Notes under the pieces: model-generated
The model's database searches: none
What the model was told of the DNA's origin: nothing
Seen by the model: only the letters and a program-made list of their open reading frames with translations
Assembly: GCA_029168955.1 (NCBI GenBank)
Contig: JAPDOI010000174.1
Coordinates: 854,001 to 918,000, forward strand
Direction: 5' to 3'
DNA from: Aplectana chamaeleonis
Taxonomy: Eukaryota > Nematoda > Chromadorea > Rhabditida > Cosmocercidae
DNA length: 64,000 bases
Shown here: in pieces, positions 47,479 through 59,400 of the stretch
Layout of the letters: every line of letters begins with the position of its first letter
Position numbering within the stretch: position 1 is the first letter of the stretch
Program-made: the position numbers and the translations under genes

Positions 47479-47488
47479 AGTTTGACTT
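47479..47488 (+). promoter_or_regulatory. Candidate trans-splice acceptor for UTP25
   Basis: GACTGTTTAG ends at 47480 and the UTP25 ATG is at 47489. The upstream frame is closed by TGA six bases before the ATG, so the AG is unlikely to join a coding exon. Trans-splicing of a leader here is inferred. Confidence 0.45.
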
Positions 47489-50400
47489 ATGGGAACCCAA
47501 AAAACCACGTTGGATTTGGAGGATATGGACGCACCCGCTAAGGCAGTAGAGGGTTCATCTGAATCAGATACGATCGATGACTTCTCCCTCCGTTTTCAAT
47601 TTTCTCTGACAAATGAAGAGGCTGAAAAATTGCGACTTCCAAAGCAGCAGCGCCCTCAACGGAATTCTAACATCGGAACACTTGGACCAGTAACGGAATT
47701 CATTGGAGCAGTTGATGAGGTTAGCTACTTGATTAGGTCTAGCATAGATTTCTTTCGCGACGTGATGTCAATTATCGAACAGATTTATATATTCAGGGCC
47801 CTATAGCTGAAATTTGTTCATCCCCTTTCGGAATAGGCTGGAGCGAGAATTTATTACGCAACATGGACGATCAATCTGGTATTCGTTAGCGTTTATTTCA
47901 TGCATTTTCTTAGTGCGACAGAATCTTTATTTAATGGTTTGTTGGAGTGACGGTATGGTCACGGTTAGCATGCTGCTTGTGCAGTTGGCAAGGTCGTACT
48001 TTTCCTTACCTTTAACTTAAGTCCTAACATTTGGAAGCGCCCGCAAGCCGTTGGAAATGGGCTTACAATCAGTTTTTCCCTTCAGATTGCCCTCGGTTAC
48101 TTCTACCTTCTTTCATCGGATAAGTCTATCTGTAGTTTAGAAAAAAACGCTCTGTCCGTATAGTTTTTTTTGTAGTTAGCACACGTACACGTGTGGGGTA
48201 GTTCCAACTACGTCGCAACTGTCGCGACTCGAAAACTACAGCAGGGTTTTTTTTATTCTGAACACTGACTTTGATGACCGTCTTTACGATAAAAGCGGTC
48301 TTCGAGTTTTCACCGGATTTCGAATGTACCGGGGTCCATTGTAACAAAAATAGCGAAACAGCGGCTAAAAACGGATTATAGATAGCCCTATATGGCCCAC
48401 AAACTTGGTTGTGCTCTGCTCCCTCCCCCCTCCACCCACTCCCTCAGCGGTTAACAAGGAAGTGGGCGGGCGTAGCCCATGCAAGTTAAAGGGCTATTTA
48501 TGACTTGTTTTCAACCATTCTTTAGCCACTTTTGTTGCAATGGATCCCGGTACATTCGATTTACGGTGAAAATTCCAAGACCGTTTTTATCGTGAACACT
48601 GCCTTTGAAGCAGAATAAACTGATGTGTTTCTCGACTCATGCGCTAATTTCAGACCCCCCCCCCTCGACCCGGCAGGCGCAGTACACAAGAATGGAGTAG
48701 TTCACCCGTCAGTTGCCGTCCAAATTCGACTTGATCTTCTTCTTTTTTTGCAGCCACAGAGAGGGGTTCTGTCATAGGTTCAGAAACTCGGCCACTAGCA
48801 CTGGGTTCGGCCACAGATCCATTGTAGTTAGTAAAGTCGGTCTCTTCGGGCAATTGAACAGGTGCGCAGTAGTATGCCCTTGACTACCGCAATCAGGACT
48901 TTCGTCAGGTTTGCTGTTGTCAATCCTATGCAAATATGACATAAGCATGGGGGAGTGTCCACAGCGTAACGATGCAAGGGTGCACCTGGCACGCCTGCCA
49001 AGTTCCATCTCTGTCTCGCTGACCTTCGGAGGTGCGACTCCCAGGATGGAGTTTATGGCAACTCTGCTCAAGTGTTCCTTCACGAATCGGGTATGCTCCG
49101 CGCGCAAGAGACGGAGGCGTTCTTGTTGTGCTTCGGTCCATCTCTGCACATCTACTTTCGACGGAGCATTAGCGAAAGGCTTTCTGATACATCTCTCTCT
49201 CACTGGGTTTAGTACTCTTCGCGATGGATGATTCGGCTGCTTCACGATGTTAATGTACATTTGTTGCGCCTGGAGTTGGCAGTGGTCTCTAACTGGCAAT
49301 ATGCGAGCTTCGGCATGTAAGTGCTCTATTGGAGAGCTTTTAGAACAGCCTGTTGCAATTCGCAGAGCACAATTTTGGACGCGCTGCAGCTTGGACCAAG
49401 ATGAGTCCGACACGATGTGCTGTCAGACTGGCGCAGCATACTCCAAGGCGGGTTGCACAATAGCTTTATACGTGGTCAGGATAGCGCCTCGAACCGCAAC
49501 ATTAAGCGGCGGCTATTCCATTTTAGCAAAGCGATACGGCGTGGAATTCGGACTACAAAAGACAGTTCTCCTCCATTTTTGTGTGCGGCGCCTACAACCC
49601 GAGTGCCCCTATGTCCTTCTTAAAATATTACTGTCTGCATTATAAATGAAGAGAATTTATGAAAATAAAGGTATAGAGATTCAAAGTAGCTCCGGTCACA
49701 ATAGTAGAGCAGTCGTGGTTTGAAACTCAAGGGGGAAGAAAGAAGGTATTAGCGAAAATTTAGGTGGTTACATAATTTCACTCCACATGTGGTAGCCATC
49801 AATTAATAAGTGTTTTCAGAGTTGGTGGAAGCAACATATTATGTAAATATCATGTCCCGGTATTTGGACCTTTATGCACATCCTACACCGCAAAACTATA
49901 CTTACAGGGTATGTGAAATTGTTATATTGAGCAATATGTAATTTGGCACACATTTTCGTAATAAGTGTGCTAAATTACCAAGTTTCTCCATACCAGTGTC
50001 AGGTATTATAATGACTTTTCTTTCCAGGCGGTTTACCTGGCTCACGTTCTCAACCATTTGATACGAACCAGAAATCTCGTGATATCTAATAGCCGAAAAC
50101 TAACTCTCGCAACATCAAAGGTTTTGGTTTACCTTCGTTTTTTGGGTGGTGTCCTTCGCTGCGGTTCTAACAAGGGAACTACTATAAGTCATTCCAAATG
50201 AAATGTACTTTTATAGAACCATTTTTGAACGTACAGTTTGAATATGTTAATCGCAGCTGCCTAGACTCACTCTGAAAGAAGTTATGAGCGTTTTTAAAGC
50301 TTTGCGGCAAGGTAAGGATACCCCCAATGGAATTTTTAGGTTTTTTTTTTAAATTTTTCCCCGAATTCCGCCAAATAAACATGATTGTTGGGTAATCTCA

Positions 50401-53400
50401 GGTGCTGAACACGAATCTGGGGTTAGCTTGTCGCAATCTCAAGGTTTACTGTAGGTTGCGGCAGGTAACATGCTATTTAGGAGGCAAAAACTACCTGAAA
50501 AATTCGAAAATCGACAAATGGATAAATTCGTATTCAGCACCCCAAATAACCCCCACATAGTAGGAATTTTTAGACAAATCTGCGACTGACCAAACTACCG
50601 CATACCCACTGTAATGTACCGTAAGCTTTCAAAAATCGATAAACTGACATCAGATTCATGTTCAGCACTTCAAATAACCCCCGGAAGAACGATTTGAGTT
50701 ACATCTGTTGCCACATTCCGGAAATCGTCAAATGTCGATTTTGCCGTCAAATTTTTCTGCCGGTGGGAAGCTTTGAACAAAATTAGTCGAAAACTTTGGA
50801 AATAACGACAAATCAATCTCAGATTCGTGATCAGCACCCCAAATAACTCCCCAGGGCGAATTTTAAGTCAAATCTGCAATATCTTTCTTCAACGCTTCCT
50901 GTACCCCGTAATTGATATAATTGAACGCTGAACCGAAATGCCGTACAAGTCCAAAACGCTAAGAGTCTGCAGAAGGTTAGAAAGTGTGCTTCAACCCAAA
51001 CTTTGCCAGGGGGGGGGGTGTTTGGGGCCTGTTTTGTTTTGGGCCCAGAAGACGGTTATAAGGTTCGTTTCCGGATTTTCGTAAAATAATTTTTTTGGAC
51101 GGTACAATATGTACGAAAATCATGGAAAAAACGCCTATAACTTGTTTCAGAGTGCAGTCTAGGCAGCTTCGAATGGCATATTCGAACTCTACATCGAAAA
51201 ATGATTACAGGAAAGCACGTTTTGATCGGAATGAGCAGTTTGGCTAATAGTAGTTTCCTTGCAAGTGGATCGCCTTCTTTGCATTTTAACCTTTATCTTC
51301 AGTGAATGATTTTCAGAATATAATCAATTCTCTTTTTGTTGTTGTTAATCTTCAGTAATATTTGGGCAAGCCCTCCATTTCCTGAATGTAAACGGTTTGT
51401 TTCGATAGAGCAGGAGAGAATGCGATAATAGCTATCTAATTTTGCAAAAATGCTGAGTGAATCTTTGCCGGCACCATTTATGAAAGCTGCGTTGGGTAAT
51501 TGGAAGTATTTGAAATGTGAGCTCTTTCATACCAGGGTCAAACGGGCCGGTATGTAGGATCTCCGCGGAGATACGACCCCTTCTATCGATGACAAAATTT
51601 TCGGAAATTTTTACGACCCTCTCCCCCAATTTTTGTGTTCATCTGAAATTCTTACTACCTCCACCCGAAATTTATATTTTTTCGCTAAAATATTTACAAC
51701 CCCTCTCTTCCATGCCGTTGAGGAATTACACTGAAACAGGGTCAAGCACGGGCAGCGCTTGATCCTGTTTCATACCGATTTTGGGCCATTGGTATACTTC
51801 AGCAACAGACGGAGTCGTCGTCGCCGCATTGAACTCTCCGCGCTTTTGCGTACTGACATTTCCGCACACGTGCATTTGCACAGCAAAGAAAAAATTGATT
51901 ATGGTCATGCCATCACAGTCTGTGTGGGATTCCGTTGTATTTTCAATTGTTTTCACTTTCTGTCGCAATATGATCATCATTCTAGTCGTTTTAACCATCT
52001 CTGTTTTTAGTTGGTAGTTGGGGAAGCGGAAAATCTGGAAGTTGTCATAGAAGAGGAAAAAACCTCGGGTTGAGATATAATCCATGCATTCGACAACCTA
52101 GACAAATCTATAAATAAAGAGAACGATCTATAATAAATCGAATGGGATAATGACAGCACATAAACACCCAATTGGAAAAAAACTGCAGGTAAACAACTAA
52201 ACCCGAAGCGTACAAATGTTAAGAATGGCAAGGATTGGCCGTGGGTCACCGTGCTCCGATGACCACTGGAGGGGCGGGGCGACCGAGATCGTCCGGGAAA
52301 TGGCCACCAATGAGGAACCTGGCAGCGAGCCAACGGAATGGTCATAAAAGGGCCTCTGAAGAGGCAACGAGAGCTCTCCGATCGACTCTTCCTACGTTCT
52401 CTGGTTTAGGCCATTTTCTGTGTTTTATTTGTTCAATAAACTCTTTGTGGCAGCCTTCAGTGCCGCACTCCCACCTCATACCTAGTTTCTGAGCGCCTTC
52501 GCTCACATAGACCGAGAACCAGGGCCAACCCCTGGTACATGGGGGCCGAACCGACCGGTCTTAGTGAGTGATTGTGTTAAGATACTGGGAGGCGCGTTTC
52601 AGGATAGTGGTGGGCCCGAGGAAGTGGATTGGAAGATCGGCAGGAGGAGCAGTGGTGGTTTGTACGCACGGCGTCACTACCGGGCGGATCTCTGGACGGG
52701 AACTTCATTGGAAGTATAGGACAGAGTGGCTTGTACGCAGAGCGTCGCCACAGCGATACTTACGGTGATTTGTACGCGAGGCGTCATCACAAGAGTCTAA
52801 GCGAGCGCAAGGGAAAGGAGCTGAAAAGTGGCTTGTACGGACAGCGTTGCCTTTGAAGCAAAGGATTTGCAAGAGAAAGCAGGTTAGTACGAGGGTCGTC
52901 GCTTGCTGGAAGGAATAGGAAAACGCAGCGGGATCATCGAGTAACACAAGAGGATAATAGAGATTGGTTTCTTCGCTATCGATCAGGATTAATAGGGATC
53001 ATTGCTAGACGACAAGGCAACTACATCGAGATTCACTCTGTTTATAAAAAATTAAGAAGCATTGTATGTTCCTGAGATTGCCTGTGATTTCAACTATATT
53101 TGCAAGAAATCGTTCGAGAACGCGTCCGATTCCGTGAAGTGGCACAAAGTCATATTTTTATTCCAGGAATATGGATAGTGACAGTCTGACTGAACGGATG
53201 CTCGTGGACTCGCCCACGAAATCAATCGACGGACAAGATCACGTCGAGGAGGGAGTCGCAACCGATCAAGATGTGAGTTCGCAAATGTTGGCAATGAAAA
53301 AGGAGCTGATTAGGCAACTGAATAAAAGTTTGACGCTCATACGCATCGAAAGCGAGCAAGTTCTGAGTAAAACCTTTAGTACGGCTGATCCGATAAGAAA

Positions 53401-56400
53401 TAGTGTTGTAGATACGGTGGAGCAGCAGGTTAGGATAGTCAAAAAACAATAAGAAATGCAATAGAACGATTTTGGCAGGACTGTGCGGGCGCAAATATGG
53501 GAATAGCAGACACCCAGAGAGTTGAAGAAGGGGTGCTAGAAGTTTTGGAAGTGGCTAAACTGACCACAACTAGTCAGATGGAGTTGTGTTTGGACGAAAA
53601 GATGGCGGACAGAGAAATATTAGAAAGTATTTGTGAGCAGCTGGGATGCAATCCGAGGGATATAGAGAGCAAATTCAAAGATATGATTGAAAACATAGAA
53701 AGGTCTGAATATACGATTTCTAGGATGAAGGATGAGATTGAAGAAAAACAATTGCAGGTACAATCACTGACGGAGCGAATGAGGATCCTGGATAAAGCCT
53801 CTACGACGACGCAAGGGCAGCACACGAACTATGGAGGTAAATGGCAACGATACGCGTCCGTAGGTACAAAACTGAACGATGAAATTCAGGGAGCAACCCC
53901 GCGGATATCGAAAACTGGGACGTTCACCAACTACTCGCGTACGCCAAACACAGGATTCGCCGGGAGAAGCACAGAAATCAGGGACATATCGGCCACAGGT
54001 ACTCATATGATCAGTTCAGGCAATAATTATGGCGCTGAGATGCTGGCGCAGGAGGGTGCGATAGTAGAATATATGCGGACAGCAGCGCTTCCCACCCTCG
54101 AACCTTTTTACGCTACCGAAGACAGGAGTTTTCGGAAGTTTTTGAATGATTTCAATATTCGATACCGCAGGCCGCAATGGGACGACCGCAGCCTCATACA
54201 ACTTTTTGAGAGTTTTCTGCGTAAAAAGGCTTTGGTGGTATTCGAGACCATTCCATCATACATAAAACGAGGAACCTTTGATGAGGTAGTTGAAGCAATG
54301 AGGGAGCGCTTGCAGGAAGGTGGTAGCGCGGCGAGGATTAAAGCTATGGCGCAACTCCGAAATTTGACTATGAAGTCCGACCAGACCGTGGGAGATTTTT
54401 GTGTATTCCTAGAAAAGGTCGCCAATAAGGCGTATCCAGATGTGCCACCGGAGGTAGTGTCACTGCAAAAAGCGGAAATACTTTTCACACAGATGGCTCA
54501 TTGGCAGGGTAGTTACTCACTATCTGAGGCAATGGAGACTAGTAGCAGCGAGGGAGCTTACGAGCACGTCAAGGCAGCGGCGCTTAGGTTAGAGCGTAAT
54601 CGCACCGTAGCAAGAGAACGATCAAGCGGAAGTGGAGAAAGGAGAGTCTCTCCTCATAATGAAGGATCGACAGGCAGCCTTTCGCGATTTTCCGGTCCTA
54701 GCAGGAGTAACTACACGCGCTTCCCCTCGCGATCAGAAAGTGGGCAAAACCAAGGTAGCAGGCAGGGCCAAGATACGTTCCTAGCGGATACGCCTAGGTC
54801 ACGAAATGCGAATGAAAGACCACCCATACAGTGTTTTACCTGTAGTAGAAAGGGACATATGGCGAAGGACTGCCCAAATCGCACCACATCGATGAATCAT
54901 AATGGAGAGGAACTTCAGGAAGCCAGGTATGATGGCTCTCACAGCGGCGACGTGAGGCAGCAAAGGCAAGGCGGAGCTCTTTCAGTTTTTGTAGACAGAT
55001 TGGTGGGTAGCACATCAAGAATAGGGGAATATGATAGCAAGGAAGGGCTTTTTGGTCGCAAATCAATAACCACGGTACGTATGATAGGCAAGAATGTTAC
55101 GGCGTTGCTAGATACCGGCTCTGAAACATCAATACCACTGGGAGTGTTTGCTGAAGTGCGCCGGGAGGGAGTAAACTTGGACGAATATGTTGAGATGCTT
55201 CCAAACGTCGAAACAAGGGTTCGTAATGCATCAGGGAATAAAATGAATTTTCTAGGCACGGTGAGATTATCGATTACTGTGAACAATGAAACAAAGCGAG
55301 TATCGTTCTATATAGGCGAAGACACAGGAGAGATGGTTATATTGGGGACAAATGCTTTGGAACATTTTGGTATCATGTTGGCTTCGAGGCATAGCGTAGA
55401 ACCACAGAACAGCAACTCGGGAACTCCGCAAGCAGTTGTCAGGAAAGGAGTGTTGATTCCGCAATCCAAATCACGAGCTGTAGCGGTAGTAGCCACGGTG
55501 ACTTCCGATCACTGTCTCTTTCGTGATTCCACCAAAGGCCTAAATGAGAAATATGGGAGAAAAATGAATAAAAAACATGATGAATGGAATAAAGTAAATG
55601 TAAACAACATACCGAAGGTGGGAGACAGAGTAGATATGGTGCTCCCTGGAGAAGAGACAACGTCCAAAAATTCTAGGCCACGGAAATGCAGTGATGACCA
55701 TAATAAATTATGTTGCAGAGCTACGACTGCGGAGAGTGCGGAAAACGCTGACAACAATGCATTGGGACTACAGTTCACGTGCCCGGCAGCGAGCAAGAAT
55801 ATCGGCGTGAATCAAGAAGAAGGCTTCAATTGTGTGATACATGATATGACATTTGCTGATGTTGTTCCGTATGAGCAGGATGTAGTCATTAGGTCGCTTA
55901 AGTTTTCGTCCGTGTACTCCCTAGCCAAGCTTATCGCAGCGTACGAAAACGAAGTGGACGTAGACAAACGGCGATTCTTCATGAGAAATAAGTCGTACGA
56001 CCTGGTCACGAAATCTGCGGTTCAAAAATCGTAGTGCTTCTTCAAAAGGAACTGTGATCACGTTCTGAACGCCCTACTTCTCCATGACGAAAGCAGCTTA
56101 GCGATGACAATAGTGCAGCCAGAAGGAACAAATCTGACGCAGCTGAATGAGCTGAGGCGCTATTCATACTACTCAACGCCAGCGCGGCACGCGCGTGCCG
56201 CGCTGGCGTGGCGCTTGTGTATGAATACTTTCTACGCGCGTGCCGCGCTTGCCGAGACTATGAATACTCCAGCGGCGACGCCATGGCGGAGCGGTGAAGC
56301 TGGAATGAATGAAACAATCGATAAATAATATCAGTGGATGAAAACGCTAAGGCGTTTCGGGTGGCAGTATGAATACTGCAGCGGCGACGCCATGGCGGAG

Positions 56401-59400
56401 CGGGCGAAGCTGACGCGCGTGCCGCGCGGGCGGGGCGTCAAGCCATTCATACACAAACGCCACGCCAGCGCGGCACGCGCGTGCCGCGCTGGCGTTGAGT
56501 AGTATGAATGGCGCCTGATGAATGCGGGCATTGAATATGCGATGGAACACTCCTGGGATGACGTGGAAGTCCAGGGGGCGAAGCTAAAGACGCTCGTGCT
56601 ATTACCAAATGGATTCCGCGGATACGGCAGAGTGCTGGAAACTGGATATGGAGTAAATGTGGCTGTGTATCGCGACCTACGAGAAGCCAGTAAGGAGATC
56701 AGGAATGCTGAAGACTTGGGAATCTGCGTGTTCGTGACGCCGACTACCGATAAGGAAATCTCGCCTGAAGAGTGGCAGATGTTGCCATTGGTTCTGACAA
56801 CGGCAGTGAGACGGGGATGCAAAATAATCGCCTTTAGTGGACCACAAGGCGAAGCAGCACGGGAGAAGAACAGAAAGGACACGCGAGATATGATGGAAGT
56901 ACTGAGGGAAGCCACATCGACTCTAAAGCGCAACATCATCACGATGTTCGGAGAAGTACCATCGGTGGAGGAGCCGTGTGGAGTGCTAGCAGGGACAAAT
57001 CGAGAAACCCCGAAAGAAAGCTATGCCGCCAACATCATACGAGCATTCATGATGGCCCTGGACAAACAACTGAAACCGTATGTCAGAGGGAGGCTATTCA
57101 AAGCCGCAGCCTAGTCTGGATAATGGTAACCGTAGGGGCCCCAGTAAATCCCGAAAGAGGGCTCGCTATCACCCGTATTACCAGCATAGTGAGGTACAAT
57201 CATATGCGCGATAGTGAGTACGTTATCTTCACGATGAGAGACTGTAAGATTGTTTTAGTTTTTGGTTGAAAAAAAAAAGTTTTATCTAGGTCGTTGTAGT
57301 TTTGTTATGTTTATATGGCTTATAAATATTTGTTAAGGTACAATTGTCTAGCATCGGCAGGGACGCCGATTTCAGGAGGAGGGAGTTGTTACGAATGGCA
57401 AGGATTGGCCGTGGGTCACCGTGCTCTGATGACCACTGGAGGGGCGGGGCGACCGAGATCGTCCGGGAAATGGCCACCAATGAGGAACCTGGCAGCGAGC
57501 CAACGGAATGGCCATAAAAGGGCCTCTGAAGAGGCAACGAGAGCTCTCCGATCGACTCTTCCTACGTTCTCTGGTTTAGGCCATTTTCTGTGTTTTATTT
57601 GTTCAATAAACTCTTTGTGGCAGCCTTCAGTGCCGCACTCCCACCTCATACCTAGTTTCTAAGCGCCTTCGCTCACATAGACCGAGAACCAGGGCCAACC
57701 CCTGGTACACAAAACTATAAGGTCTTTTGATGTCAGTAACTGTCCATGATATGCCAGAAATCACATGAAACAGCGTGAAATAGATGAATCTGTGGAGTCC
57801 AAGGGAGCCAGCGACAGCCCGTCGCTCCGTCGACGGAGTATACGAGGGTTACGTCACTGAAAACTATAATATTCCTCTGCGACCTGTTTCCGCGGCGGGC
57901 GCACGCAAACTGATCCCGCGGCCGACCCTGCCATAACGCCGGTGCTGGTCCCGACACGCCTTGCATTTCGGGAGTTTGATGAAAGATTGCAGTCTCCACC
58001 CGGAAAGTTGAGCGCAGTTGAACTCTGCTGTTTGTTGGAAGTGCTTTTTTGAAATATGAATTTTTCCCTGTTTATGAAAGTTTACTCCAAATCATACTGA
58101 GGGTCTCACAAGAGGTAGGATGGAGCATTAGTATCCACTTAGAAACGCGTATGACTAGTTCCATGTGTTCTACTAGTATACATGAAATAAAAATAATGAT
58201 AAAATTATTATTATTATTAATATCTACTGTTGAAAGCCAATTCATTTTTTGTTTTGTTTTACTTTGATTGGGTTAAAGGCAGCATACACGCTCACAAACA
58301 TGGTTGAGATAACAGCACAAATAGGACCGCCTGGCCCCTACCATCTCCTCAACGGCGTTTGAAGCGCTGAAAACCATCCAGGTTGACAGAATTCGAGCAT
58401 TCCCGTCTCGAAAGCCTGTGGAACCCCACCCCTACGAATAACAGAATGAAGAGTGAGGCATGTGAAAACATTTGATAGCTTAGAGTGATAGCCCTAGCAA
58501 ATGAGAGTCTACGAGAGAAACGGCTTGGTTTACCTGAATATAACATGTCTGCTTACTGATGAAATGCTCCATTTTATAAGCCAGCCGGAGTAGATGGGCT
58601 TTCTTGAAAGTGGATGGGAATTAATCGGTATGTAAACAAGTTATATACAGGGAAATCAAGCTGTTTCTCTCGTAGACCCTCATTATAAAGTGCTATCGCT
58701 CTAAATTATCAAATGCTTCCACATGCCTCTGCATCTTCATTCTGTTATTTGTAGGGGTGGGGTTCCACATGCATTTGAGAGGGGAATGCTCAAATTCTGT
58801 CAACCTGAATGGTTTTTAGCGCTTCAAACGCCGTTGACGGCATGGTAGGGGCCAGGCGGTGAAATTTATGCTGTTATCTCAACCATTTTTGTGAGCGTGT
58901 ATGCTGCCTTTAACTTGGCAAAAATGTTCCACCGACATGTACTCATCACCTGATCCACACATGAAATCAGGCTCAACGTTATGCAGATCTTTTTTTCGCC
59001 TTCTTTTTTGGTTAAACATCTAGATATCCCGTAAAGGAAAAAGTGGCTTTTTAAGTGGAGTTAGGGGAGGCGCGATTTCAGTCTGCTCATCCCTGGTTTT
59101 CTCTCTTCGTTCAATGATCATTTGTCCTGCTTACAGAGTTGAGCAGGGTTGCGACTCAGCGGAACGGGGGTCGTAAAATCATTGGGAATTTTTGAAAAAA
59201 AAAACAACCAAATCGGGGGGGGGTTGCTCGTACGATTTAACCGAATTTTGCCAAGAAGTTGAACTTTTCCAAATTTTCAATCTCCAAAAGCTTAAGAAAT
59301 TTTCATTTCGGAACGAGGATCGTTAAAATTTTGGATTTTTTTTTTGGAAAATTTTGGTCAACGCGTAGAGGGGCCAAAGTTCCGCCGAAGGTTGTCGCAA

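Larger units (their letters stand above)
52217..57709 (+). mobile_element. LTR retrotransposon lacking most of pol
   Basis: 5493 bp, Gypsy (Metaviridae)-like by its Gag, CCHC knuckle and DTG protease. LTRs at 52217-52539 and 57387-57709 are both 323 bp, start TGTTA and end TACA, with four differences by my count. A 4-bp repeat CAAA flanks it (52213-52216 and 57710-57713). Contents: primer site, repeat-rich leader, ORF1/Gag-protease, a third ORF, and a purine tract. No reverse transcriptase, RNase H or DDE integrase motif exists between protease and 3' LTR, so it would depend on a helper. Nearly identical LTRs indicate recent movement. It sits sense-oriented in the UTP25 intron. Confidence 0.9.
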
